This document shows positions 57,130 to 64,000 of a stretch of DNA of 64,000 nucleotides, piece by piece. The notes under the pieces were generated by a model. The model had not been told where the DNA came from. It made no database searches and saw nothing but the letters and a program-made list of their open reading frames with translations. The translations under genes and the position numbers were made by a program. The stretch is from Proteus terrae (GTDB lineage Bacteria > Pseudomonadota > Gammaproteobacteria > Enterobacterales > Enterobacteriaceae). The number at the start of each line of letters is the position of its first letter. Positions within the stretch are counted from its first letter, which is position 1. Where the stretch lies: NCBI RefSeq assembly GCF_003144325.1, contig NZ_PENS01000019.1, forward strand, positions 1 through 64,000, read 5' to 3'.

Positions 57130-57462
57130 ATGAAAAATTCTTATGCAAAAGATCTTGAAAGATTATGGAATATTTATAGCCCAATAGATCTGTTTACTGA
57201 TTTTGAGTCATTAGTTGTTGATATTCAAAAGAGAGAGGAATTAATAGAACCTTGTAGAAAATTAATAGCTAGTAGGAATAAATTAAAAAACTACAACAAA
57301 AAAAATTCATATGATTTAAAGTCAGAATTTGAACGAATACTTAATCTAGGCTGGCTTCCTCACTCTATCTTTATTTTTTCCGCATTTTTAGAGGGTGTAA
57401 AAATTAAAGCAATAGGGGAAATTAATGGTGCATGGGTATTTGAAACCAATATTGGAAAGTAA
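57130..57462 (+). CDS. Hypothetical phage protein, 110 residues
   Basis: GAAGGG lies before the ATG. The product begins KNSYAKDLERLWNIYSPIDLF and is helical with mixed charge; WLPHSIFIFSAFLEGVKIKAI near the C-terminus is hydrophobic but short for a membrane helix. AT-rich and located downstream of Q, a common place for phage cargo. Not recognised. Confidence 0.6.
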   Translation: MKNSYAKDLERLWNIYSPIDLFTDFESLVVDIQKREELIEPCRKLIASRNKLKNYNKKNSYDLKSEFERILNLGWLPHSIFIFSAFLEGVKIKAIGEINGAWVFETNIGK

Positions 57463-57553
57463 TGGATAAAGGTAATTTGCTTTTTGCATAGAATTGTCTT
57501 ATCGTTCATAAATAGTGGGGTTTTTATAAACATTCACACTAAATGAATTCAAG

Positions 57554-57576
57554 ACCTCGCTTCGGCGGGGTTTTTT
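57554..57576 (+). terminator. Terminator after the 110-residue gene
   Basis: ACCTCGC-TTCG-GCGGGGT followed by six T. The UUCG tetraloop makes it a stable intrinsic terminator; Q antitermination would be needed to pass it. Confidence 0.85.
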
Positions 57577-57589
57577 GTTATCTACAACC

Positions 57590-57657
57590 TGTAAGGATTA
57601 CTTACAAGTTCAACCATCCGGAATTACCGGATAGTTCACATATTCGGTTATTCCGAA
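57590..57657. repeat. Three small tandem hairpins with 5-base loops
   Basis: TGTAAG-GATTA-CTTACA (57590-57606), ATCCGG-AATTA-CCGGAT (57616-57632) and TTCGG-TTATT-CCGAA (57643-57657) occur at near-regular spacing of 26 bases. All have 5-base AT-rich loops and unrelated stem sequence, suggesting selection for shape. Confidence 0.7.
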
Positions 57658-57670
57658 CAACTCGTTTTGA

Positions 57671-57693
57671 AGATCGCTTAGGCGGTCTTTTTT
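57671..57693 (+). terminator. Second terminator before the late genes
   Basis: AGATCGC and GCGGTCT pair around TTAG (one G-U pair) and run into a T tract. It closes the hairpin cluster 57554-57693 and precedes the next gene by 16 bases. Confidence 0.75.
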
Positions 57694-57708
57694 CGTTTTG
57701 AGGCTGAT

Positions 57709-58053
57709 ATGACGATTAATAATTTAAAGGCAATCAATGATCGGTATATAGCCGAGGAGCGAAGAAAAGCGATTATTGAAAGAGCTGGTAAAAAAGCCAG
57801 TACATATAAAGCGGCTAAAAAAATATTTCAAATGGCAGGATCTGGTGAATGCGTTAAACACGGGAATGGTTATATTGATGTGATCCTCCATGGCTACAAT
57901 ATTAATTATTTTCTCTCTATTTTGAGAAACACTAAATTATTTAAAAAATACGATAACAAAGTCTACCAGCACAGAACGTGCAAGAAGCTATTTCTCTATG
58001 AACAACTAAATGAGCTCGGTGGAGTCAATTTCGCCAGGATTATCCTTTCCTAA
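57709..58053 (+). CDS. Hypothetical phage protein, 114 residues
   Basis: TGAGG lies before the ATG. A basic, helical product (MTINNLKAINDRYIAEERRKAIIERAG, split here) with KVYQHRTCKKLFLYEQLNEL. No known motif. Lies between the terminator cluster and the lysis genes. Confidence 0.62.
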   Translation: MTINNLKAINDRYIAEERRKAIIERAGKKASTYKAAKKIFQMAGSGECVKHGNGYIDVILHGYNINYFLSILRNTKLFKKYDNKVYQHRTCKKLFLYEQLNELGGVNFARIILS

Positions 58054-58143
58054 TACGCAGACCACAGTATCAATCACACACTAATCATTTCACACAAGAG
58101 CTGTGTGTCTGCACCTTTTTAACTAAATAACAGGACTACACAC

Positions 58144-58533
58144 ATGAATGAGCCGTTAACGGGCACTACAACAGCATCGCTAGCGGGCGTTTCAATTGTG
58201 GGCCTGTTTGCTGGTATGGATGCTGGCGTTGTTATTGGGGCGTTTGCAGGAGCAGTTATTTTTGTTTTATCTGCTCATGATATTCGTCTATTAAAGCGTT
58301 GGACTTATTTTGCTGTTGCTTTTCTTATTGGTATTTATGGTGCTGATTTTATGTCAGGTATTCTTAGCGATATAACCGGTGGTCGTGATGTCGATAAGTC
58401 AGTAGGAGCAATGTTTTCGTCAGCGGGGCTGGTGGGTGTTTTGGTCTCAATATCAAAACCTGGTGCAATGACTGACGGAATAAATAAGTTTATTAATAAT
58501 CTGATAGATAAATTCAGAGGAGGTGGCAGATGA
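58144..58533 (+). CDS. Putative phage holin
   Basis: 129 residues with three hydrophobic segments (about 12-30, 32-50, 55-75) and a glycine/alanine-rich character; the C-terminus is charged (INKFINNLIDKFRGGGR). First gene of the lysis cassette, overlapping the next by 4 bases. Confidence 0.75.
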   Translation: MNEPLTGTTTASLAGVSIVGLFAGMDAGVVIGAFAGAVIFVLSAHDIRLLKRWTYFAVAFLIGIYGADFMSGILSDITGGRDVDKSVGAMFSSAGLVGVLVSISKPGAMTDGINKFINNLIDKFRGGGR

Positions 58534-58829
58534 CCATCTCAATGTTTTGGATTTACATCAATTTCTTTTCTTGTTTACTCGCAGTCATTCGACTCATTAA
58601 TTATCGACGTAATGGCGCTCAATATAAATTTGGGGCGTCACTCATTGCGTGGGTATTAATCATCTTATTGGGTTCGGTACCATTGCGGATCTTAACAGAT
58701 GATTATTCTCATGCTGACCCATTTGAGGTCGGTATCAATTTATCGTTATGCATACTCATTTTATTGAGTCGCGGAAACATAATGCAAATATTCAGAGGTG
58801 TTAGACATGGCAAAGATGGCTCGCGGTGA
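58530..58829 (+). CDS. Second putative holin or antiholin
   Basis: 99 residues, three hydrophobic segments (IYINFFSCLLAVIRLI, ASLIAWVLIILLGSVPL, VGINLSLCILILLS) and a basic C-terminus. Fits holin family 3-type proteins. ATGA overlap with the first holin and a 23-base overlap with the endolysin-like gene. Confidence 0.75.
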   Translation: MTISMFWIYINFFSCLLAVIRLINYRRNGAQYKFGASLIAWVLIILLGSVPLRILTDDYSHADPFEVGINLSLCILILLSRGNIMQIFRGVRHGKDGSR

Positions 58830-59226
58830 ACGTAATAATAACCCCGGCAACATTGACTATAACCCACGTAATAAATGGAAAGGTTTGGTCGGTATTGAAA
58901 CTGGAGTGCCTAACCCTCGATTCTGTGTCTTTGAGTCGCCTGAGTATGGCATCAGAGCAATTTATAAACTAACTCAAACATATCAACGTAAATATGGTTT
59001 GAACTCAGTATCAGCAATTATTAATAAGTATGCACCGCCAGTTGAAAATAATACTAATGGTTATATCACTCGCACATCAAAAGAGATTGGTGTTGGTATT
59101 AATGACAAGATAGATACTGAATCAAAACAGGTTGCTATCTCTTTAGCAAAAGCAATCGTGGGTGTTGAGTTAGGCTATCAGCCTTACGCAGATAAAGTCT
59201 TTGACGATGCTTGGTTATTGCTATGA
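58807..59226 (+). CDS. Probable endolysin (P5-like structural/lytic protein)
   Basis: 139 residues from ATG 58807 (CAGAGGTG upstream). RGERNNNPGNIDYNPRNKWKGLVGIE, FESPEYGIRAIYKLTQTYQRKYG, and INKYAPPVENNTNGYITRTSKE belong to a family usually annotated 'structural protein', related to lytic transglycosylases. Its place between holins and Rz makes it the only candidate for muralytic enzyme. No signal peptide. Confidence 0.72.
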   Translation: MAKMARGERNNNPGNIDYNPRNKWKGLVGIETGVPNPRFCVFESPEYGIRAIYKLTQTYQRKYGLNSVSAIINKYAPPVENNTNGYITRTSKEIGVGINDKIDTESKQVAISLAKAIVGVELGYQPYADKVFDDAWLLL

Positions 59227-59678
59227 GCAAATATATCCCATGGTTTTTTCTCATATTTTTAAGTGCTTTATTAATGGCATTAAGTTTATCGAATGCAAAA
59301 ATAAAAACGCTAAGTAACGAGAATGAATCACTCAGTAAGGATTTGTCAGAGCAAATTAATATTAATAGTAATTATAAAGAGCGCATTGATAAGTTAAATA
59401 AACTCGATAGTGTTCATCAGCAGGAGCTTTCTAATGCAAAAAAAGAAATTGATCAGTTGCGTGATATTAGCGAGCGTAATCCTGAGCGGGTGTACATCAA
59501 AGCCGAGTGTCCAAAGAGCGCCAGCAATCCCGCCACCAGTATGGATGATGCAACCACCGCCCGACCTACTGACACCGCTATCAGAAATTATTGGTTACTC
59601 AGAGAGCGAATTACAGAATCAGAGCAAATAATCTTAGGGCTACAAGATTACATTAACACTGAATGCCTCGCTCAATAG
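59223..59678 (+). CDS. Rz-like inner-membrane spanin
   Basis: 151 residues from ATG 59223 in an ATGA overlap. N-terminal signal anchor (PWFFLIFLSALLMALSLS), then a long periplasmic coiled coil (LSKDLSEQININSNYKERIDKL and on). It pairs with the Rz1 gene embedded in another frame. Together they fuse inner and outer membranes at lysis. Confidence 0.85.
   Translation: MSKYIPWFFLIFLSALLMALSLSNAKIKTLSNENESLSKDLSEQININSNYKERIDKLNKLDSVHQQELSNAKKEIDQLRDISERNPERVYIKAECPKSASNPATSMDDATTARPTDTAIRNYWLLRERITESEQIILGLQDYINTECLAQ
59434..59631 (+). CDS. Rz1-like outer-membrane lipoprotein spanin, nested in Rz
   Basis: 65 residues in the +1 frame inside Rz, from ATG 59434 (AGCAGGAGCT upstream). Signal sequence QKKKLISCVILASVILSGC ends in a lipobox with Cys20. 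The mature part is proline-rich (APAIPPPVWMMQPPPD), as in other Rz1 proteins. Fully nested Rz/Rz1 gene pairs are known in lambdoid phages. Confidence 0.87.
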   Translation: MQKKKLISCVILASVILSGCTSKPSVQRAPAIPPPVWMMQPPPDLLTPLSEIIGYSESELQNQSK

Positions 59679-59690
59679 CGGGGCTTTTTT
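59665..59690 (+). terminator. Terminator at the end of the lysis cassette
   Basis: GCCTCGCT-CAAT-AGCGGGGC pairs over 8 bp and is followed by six T. It overlaps the last Rz codons, so late transcription must read through it to reach the terminase. Confidence 0.87.
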
Positions 59691-59703
59691 GTTGGAGATA
59701 GAT

Positions 59704-60069
59704 ATGTCAGATAACACTATTCAATTAAAAGTCTCAGTAGATACAAGTGACTTAGATAAGTTAGAAGAGCAACTCACTCGCATCAAGCAACTGATGCAAG
59801 ATGTAGGCGTGAAGCCTAAATCAATCCCACCATTCTTCTTTCAGTCTTCTGGTGAATTCTTTATTAAAGATGCCTTTATTAATTCTGCTGAATTCAAAGG
59901 TGTGCTTGTCAGTAATAAGTCAGAACTAGACATCAATGCTCAACTAGCAGATTTACGTATGCGAGCGGATCGACAAGATAATGATATAGCTGAACTCATT
60001 AGATTAAGACAGGCAGATCAACAGGCATGGTCTGACGCTATTAATCGAACATGGTGCAGTCAGAAGTAA
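59704..60069 (+). CDS. Small protein resembling a tail-tip/fibre segment
   Basis: 121 residues from ATG 59704 (TTGGAGATAG upstream). An N-terminal helix (LDKLEEQLTRIKQLMQDVG), then FFFQSSGEFFIKDAFINSAEFKGVLVSNKSELDINAQ, which recalls the repeat strands in the C-terminal part of lambda J-type tail proteins, and a helix to the end. Unusual place between lysis and packaging genes. Function unknown. Confidence 0.6.
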   Translation: MSDNTIQLKVSVDTSDLDKLEEQLTRIKQLMQDVGVKPKSIPPFFFQSSGEFFIKDAFINSAEFKGVLVSNKSELDINAQLADLRMRADRQDNDIAELIRLRQADQQAWSDAINRTWCSQK

Positions 60070-60134
60070 AGGGGAGAAATCCCGTCTTTAAAATCAATGA
60101 GGGTCATTCGCCTCTTTAGATTACAGGAGATCAC

Positions 60135-60482
60135 ATGCCACCTCGCATACCTCGCGCATGTCGTAAACAGGGATGCGCCAAGACAACAACAGAACGTAAC
60201 GGTTACTGTGAAGACCATCAAAACCTAGGATGGGAAACCCACCAGCGTGGTAAGTCTCGTCATCAACGTGGTTATGGTACCCAATGGGATAAACTACGAG
60301 CTCGTATACTCAAGCGGGATAAGTATCTGTGTCAAGAGTGCTTAAGAGCAGGACGAGCCACTGAAGCCAAAACAGTTGACCATATCATTGCTAAAGCACA
60401 TGGGGGTACCGATGCAGAGGAGAGCCTGCAGTCGTTATGTATTTCATGCCACAGAACTAAGACCGCAAAAGAAAGAATCTAA
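60135..60482 (+). CDS. HNH endonuclease of the packaging module
   Basis: 115 residues. Zinc cysteines (CRKQGCAK, CQEC, CISCH) frame the HNH core (VDHIIAKAHGGTDAEESLQSLCISCHRTKT). CAGGAGATC precedes the ATG. HNH nucleases beside terminase in HK97-type phages (HK97 gp74) are needed for cos cleavage with the terminase. Confidence 0.9.
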   Translation: MPPRIPRACRKQGCAKTTTERNGYCEDHQNLGWETHQRGKSRHQRGYGTQWDKLRARILKRDKYLCQECLRAGRATEAKTVDHIIAKAHGGTDAEESLQSLCISCHRTKTAKERI

Positions 60483-60688
60483 TATTAAAACTAATGTGTT
60501 GATATATAACAATTAAATAAAGTTATAAAAATATTTAATTTCACATTGAAATTATAATGCACAGGGAGGAGGGGTGGGTAAAATCCCTACCACCTTCGCC
60601 ACCTAGGACCGCCCCCTTAAGTCAATTTTTACAGACGCGAAATAAGGATTATTTTTTTCGAAACTTTTTAACATTTTTAGGAGGATAA
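60483..60688. other. Probable cos region between HNH and terminase
   Basis: A 206-base non-coding gap holds an unusual GC-rich core in an AT-rich context (about 60560-60620, including GGGAGGAGGGG and ACCGCCCCC). HK97-like phages have cos here. The exact cut and overhang cannot be read from sequence alone. Confidence 0.5.
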
Positions 60689-61147
60689 ATGGCAGCCGGT
60701 ATCCGTGCATCTGGTGGTGGCCGGAATAAAAATTTACCGGCTAAAAATTCTAAGAGTAGTATGACAAGGATTGCCCCACCTGCAGAATTGATGGGTGAGT
60801 CAGCAATAAAACTCTGGAAGACACAAAGTAAAATTTTGATTGAACGTGGAACATTTGAACTTGAAGATGCTCCTCTTCTAGTTGCGTATTGCAACGCTTT
60901 CGAACTCATGCTTACAGCAGAGAAGGTTATTTTAAAACAAGCTAAATTAGATTTGGAAAGTGGTGGTATTACTGAAATGAGTGGCTCTGGTGGATTAAAA
61001 AAACACCCTGCTGTCGCCGTTCGTAATGACAGTGTTTCACAAATCGCTCGTTTAGGTTCATTGCTTGGGTTGGATCCACTTAGCCGAATGAGAATGACAG
61101 GGCCTAGTGAACAGAATAATGATGAGAACGAATTTGATGAGTTTTAA
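60689..61147 (+). CDS. Terminase small subunit, P27 family
   Basis: 152 residues; AGGAGG lies before the ATG. A basic N-terminus (GGGRNKNLPAKNSKSS), then helices LMGESAIKLWKTQSKIL and DAPLLVAYCNAFELML, and SQIARLGSLLGLDPLSRMRM, the P27-type pattern. It recognises cos DNA for packaging. Acidic C-terminus. Confidence 0.9.
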   Translation: MAAGIRASGGGRNKNLPAKNSKSSMTRIAPPAELMGESAIKLWKTQSKILIERGTFELEDAPLLVAYCNAFELMLTAEKVILKQAKLDLESGGITEMSGSGGLKKHPAVAVRNDSVSQIARLGSLLGLDPLSRMRMTGPSEQNNDENEFDEF

Positions 61148-61149
61148 TT

Positions 61150-62880
61150 ATGGCTACTTATCCGAGCGTCAATGCTGCAAACCAATACGCTAGAGATATT
61201 GTTAGCGGAAAAATTTCATCATGTATTTATGTTAAACAATCCTGCCAACGTCACTTAGATGATCTCCAAAAAGCGAAAGAAAAAGATTGGCCATATCGTT
61301 TTGATAAAGATAAGGCAGAGCGCTTTTGTCGATTTGCTCAACTTATGCCCCACACTAAGGGAGAGTGGGCAAAGCGTAAATTACGGATCACACTAGAACC
61401 GTGGCAACTTTTTATTTTCTGCGTAGTTTTTGGGTGGGTAAAAAAGAAATGTGGCAACCGTCGCTTCACTGAAATGTATGTTGAGGTACCGCGTAAAAAT
61501 GGTAAATCATTGATTGCTGCAGCCGTTGGAAATTACATGTTTTGTGCTGATGGTGAATATGGTGCAGAAGTGTACTGTGGTGCCACAACAGAAAAGCAAG
61601 CGTGGAAGGTATTTGAGCCAGCTTTAGCCATGGTTAAGAAATTACCCTCACTGAGGAAACGATTTCAAATCAAACCATGGGCAGAGAAAATGACCCGCCA
61701 CGATGGTTCTTTATTTGCTCCTTTAATCGGAGACCCCGGCGATGGTGACAACCCAACCTGTGCGATTATTGACGAATATCATGAGCACCCAACGGATGCT
61801 TTATATACAACAATGACCACAGGGATGGGGGCGCGAGAACAGCCATTAACGCTCATTATCACAACGGCAGGATTTGATATTCAAAGTCCTTGTTACGATA
61901 AGCGAGTTCAGGTCACTGAAATTCTTGAAGGTATTCGTACTGGCGGGGCAAATGAGCAGATTTTTGGCATTATTTATACCATAGATAAAGACGATGATTG
62001 GAAATTACCAGAAGCCATTATTAAGTCTAACCCAAATTGCGATGTGTCGGTAAAGTACGATTACCTTTTAGCAAAACAAGAACTTGGTATAACAACACCA
62101 AGGCAAACAAACCAGATAAAGACTAAACATTTCAATATTTGGGTTTCTGCAAAATCAGCGTTCTACAACATGGAGCATTGGCGTAAAGCTGAAAATAAGA
62201 GTCTAAAACTCGAGGATTTCTATGGTGAAGATGTTTATTTGGGGATTGACCTAGCAACAAAGTTGGATTTGAACTGCGTAGCGCCTATTTTTATGCGAGA
62301 GATTGGCGGTAAAAAACATTACTTTTCCGTATCTCCATTATTTTTTGCACCAGAAGATACAATTTATTCAACCGATAGTGACAAGCTGAGGACCGCAGAA
62401 CGGTATCAAAGTTTTGTGAATCAAAAAGCATTAATTCCAAGTGATGGTGCAGAGGTTGACTACCGTTTGATTGAAGAATCTATCTTAAAATTAAGAGAGC
62501 ATTTTAGTATTGTTTCCAGCCCAATTGACCCATCTGGTGCGGTGGCATTATCTCACCGACTGCAAGATGAAGGATTGGAGCCTATTTCTATTACTCAAAA
62601 TTATACAAATATGAGTGATCCCATGAAGGAAATAGAAGCTGCTTTAGCTTCAGGTCGCTTTCATCATGATGGTAATCCTATTATGACATGGTGTTTTCAG
62701 AATGTGGTCGGTAAATATTTACCAGGTAGTGATGATGTTGTTAGACCAATAAAAGATGGCAATGAAAACAAAATTGACGGTGCTGTTTCAATCATGATGG
62801 CAGTTGGTCGTGCGATGCTTAATGAACCAAGTGACTTCCTTTCCTCCTTAGATCCTAACGAAGACCTTTTATTCCTATGA
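61150..62880 (+). CDS. Terminase large subunit
   Basis: 576 residues. ATPase: Walker A-like VPRKNGKS (113-120), Walker B CAIIDE (204-209), coupling motif region LIITTAGFD (235-243). Nuclease: LGIDLATKLDL (Asp367) in the RNase H-like domain. HK97-type TerL family. It cuts and pumps DNA into the prohead. Next genes overlap by four bases. Confidence 0.95.
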   Translation: MATYPSVNAANQYARDIVSGKISSCIYVKQSCQRHLDDLQKAKEKDWPYRFDKDKAERFCRFAQLMPHTKGEWAKRKLRITLEPWQLFIFCVVFGWVKKKCGNRRFTEMYVEVPRKNGKSLIAAAVGNYMFCADGEYGAEVYCGATTEKQAWKVFEPALAMVKKLPSLRKRFQIKPWAEKMTRHDGSLFAPLIGDPGDGDNPTCAIIDEYHEHPTDALYTTMTTGMGAREQPLTLIITTAGFDIQSPCYDKRVQVTEILEGIRTGGANEQIFGIIYTIDKDDDWKLPEAIIKSNPNCDVSVKYDYLLAKQELGITTPRQTNQIKTKHFNIWVSAKSAFYNMEHWRKAENKSLKLEDFYGEDVYLGIDLATKLDLNCVAPIFMREIGGKKHYFSVSPLFFAPEDTIYSTDSDKLRTAERYQSFVNQKALIPSDGAEVDYRLIEESILKLREHFSIVSSPIDPSGAVALSHRLQDEGLEPISITQNYTNMSDPMKEIEAALASGRFHHDGNPIMTWCFQNVVGKYLPGSDDVVRPIKDGNENKIDGAVSIMMAVGRAMLNEPSDFLSSLDPNEDLLFL

Positions 62881-63038
62881 AAAACTTATTTCTCGATATC
62901 ACTGCATTAGTTGGTTTCAGTGCGGTGATGGCAGGCTGTTATCTAAATTATGGGCTCCCCAATACATTAATGATTGGCGGTTCAGTGCTGGTAGTTTATG
63001 CATTAGTGGTAGCAATGAGGGGGAAGCGTGCTAATTGA
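62877..63038 (+). CDS. Small membrane protein between terminase and portal, 53 residues
   Basis: ATGA overlap with the terminase. MKNLFLDITALVGFSAVMAGCYLN has one hydrophobic segment and LMIGGSVLVVYALVVAM a second. Ends 11 bases into the portal gene. Small membrane proteins occur at this place in several HK97-like phages; function unknown. Confidence 0.7.
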   Translation: MKNLFLDITALVGFSAVMAGCYLNYGLPNTLMIGGSVLVVYALVVAMRGKRAN

Positions 63039-64000
63039 TGCTTTATTTCGCAATGAATCACCCAGTTTAGAGAACCCTAACACACCGATTACGGCTGACT
63101 CTATTGATAATGACGGATTATTTACGGCTGATGTATATGTTAGCCCTGAAACATCCATGAAATTAGCAGCAGTCTATGCCTGTATTTATGTGCTTTCATC
63201 GTCTATTGCCCAGATGCCACTGCATGTAATGCGAAAGTCGGGTAATAGGGTAGAAACTGCGCGTGATCATCCTTTGTTTTATTTAGTTCATGATGAACCT
63301 AACGAGTGGCAAACCAGCTATAAATGGCGTGAAACAAAAGAGCGTCATGTGTTGGGTTGGGGAAATGGTTATACGCAAGTTATTCGTAACCGAAAAGGCG
63401 AGGTGACAAATTTAGAAGCTTGTATGCCGTGGGAAACGACACTGCTTAATACTGGTGGTCGATATACGTATGGCGTTTATAACGAATTGGGTAATTTTGC
63501 CATTAGTCCCGATGACATGATCCATATTCGGGCGTTAGGGAATAATCAAAGAATGGGGATCAGCCCAATCATTCAACATGCGGAAACCATCGGCATGGGT
63601 ATGTCCGGGCAGAAATACACAAGTTCGTTTTTCGGTGGTAATGCTCGTCCGGCAGGTATCGTCTCAGTGAAGGGTGATTTACAGAAAGACGGCTGGGCCA
63701 GACTGAAAGACATGTGGCAACAAGCCTCTCGTATGTTACGAAGCCAAGAAAATAAGACCATGTTGTTACCTGCTGATTTGGATTACAAGGCACTGACGGT
63801 TTCTCCTGTCGATGCTCAATTGATTGATATGTTAAAACTTAACCGTTCAATGATTGCAGGGATCTTCAATGTGCCAGCTCACATGATTAACGACCTCGAA
63901 AAAGCCACTTACTCAAACATTTCAGAACAATCCATCCAATTTGTACGGCATACCATCATGCCGTGGGTAGTGAACTGGGAGCAGGAATTAAATCGACGCT
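63028..64000 (+). CDS. Phage portal protein, HK97 family (5' part)
   Basis: Starts at GTG 63028 with GAGGGGGAA upstream and is open to the window end (324 codons). MKLAAVYACIYVLSSSIAQMPLHVM, DHPLFYLVHDEPNEWQTSYKWRE, GWGNGYTQVIRNRKGEV and FNVPAHMINDLEKATYSNISEQ are HK97-type portal signatures. The rest, including the C-terminus, is beyond 64000. Confidence 0.93.
   Translation, partial: MLIDALFRNESPSLENPNTPITADSIDNDGLFTADVYVSPETSMKLAAVYACIYVLSSSIAQMPLHVMRKSGNRVETARDHPLFYLVHDEPNEWQTSYKWRETKERHVLGWGNGYTQVIRNRKGEVTNLEACMPWETTLLNTGGRYTYGVYNELGNFAISPDDMIHIRALGNNQRMGISPIIQHAETIGMGMSGQKYTSSFFGGNARPAGIVSVKGDLQKDGWARLKDMWQQASRMLRSQENKTMLLPADLDYKALTVSPVDAQLIDMLKLNRSMIAGIFNVPAHMINDLEKATYSNISEQSIQFVRHTIMPWVVNWEQELNRR

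Larger units (their letters stand above)
41426..64000. mobile_element. Lambdoid, HK97-type prophage inserted at dusA (left part)
   Basis: A continuous run of phage genes from an integrase next to dusA, through leftward accessory genes, an immunity region with divergent repressor and cro, replication, Q antiterminator, lysis cassette, HNH, terminase and portal. Head, tail and the right attachment site lie beyond 64000. Most modules look intact. The ssb gene is frameshifted, so whether the phage is fully inducible is not known. Confidence 0.96.

Overview
The window is an AT-rich gammaproteobacterial chromosome segment, most likely from Proteus or a close relative in the Morganellaceae. That assignment is inferred from gene order and from how closely the proteins resemble enterobacterial ones from memory; no database was searched. 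It splits at about position 41.4 kb into a conserved chromosomal backbone (1-41425) and the left two thirds of an integrated temperate phage (about 41.4 kb to beyond 64000).

Backbone. The window opens inside a 5S rRNA gene, followed by idi, queH and gldA. Then comes a block that follows the E. coli 90-92 min region: metA, aceBAK, iclR, metH, lysC, pgi, ubiCA, plsB, dgkA, lexA, zur, ssb, uvrA, tyrB, alr, dnaB, qor, dusA, with local reordering. An Entner-Doudoroff pair (edd-eda) sits between aceBAK and iclR behind two tandem GntR-type operators. A cysteine uptake and desulfidation pair (cyuPA) lies next to uvrA, and dinF is missing downstream of lexA. Two unknown genes lie between metH and lysC, one of them extremely AT-rich. 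Recognisable control sites include MetJ boxes before metA, two LexA boxes before lexA, one LexA box between ssb and uvrA, an attenuator-like hairpin between aceA and aceK, and many intrinsic terminators.

Prophage. A tyrosine integrase (41522) faces the 5' end of dusA, which makes dusA the attachment gene. The layout is lambdoid. The leftward arm holds a prtN-like regulator, a methyltransferase, a membrane protein, a frameshifted ssb, a yfdR/yfdQ/yfdP module, a highly structured non-coding stretch and small genes. The immunity region (48.1-49.9 kb) has operator/promoter clusters on both sides of a CI-type S24 repressor, plus an unusual BRCT-domain gene. The rightward arm runs cro, YmfL/CII-like, a replication initiator with five iterons inside its own coding sequence, Dam, Lar, RusA, KilA-N, DUF968 and Q. 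Late genes follow: two holins, a probable endolysin, Rz/Rz1, an HNH nuclease, terminase small and large subunits, and the start of an HK97-type portal that runs off the window. A LexA box in front of a dinI-like gene, together with the prtN-like gene, ties the prophage to the host SOS response.

Most interesting element. In the prophage leftward arm, 46859-46989 can fold into a closed three-way junction: a 21-bp outer stem with one bulge, a short hairpin, and a 68-nt tRNA-like cloverleaf with canonical D- and T-arm sequence but no proper anticodon stem and no CCA. It is preceded in the leftward direction by a three-codon minigene (Met-Ala-Gly-stop) with a good ribosome-binding site whose codons lie in a terminator-like hairpin. 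I do not recognise this as a described system.
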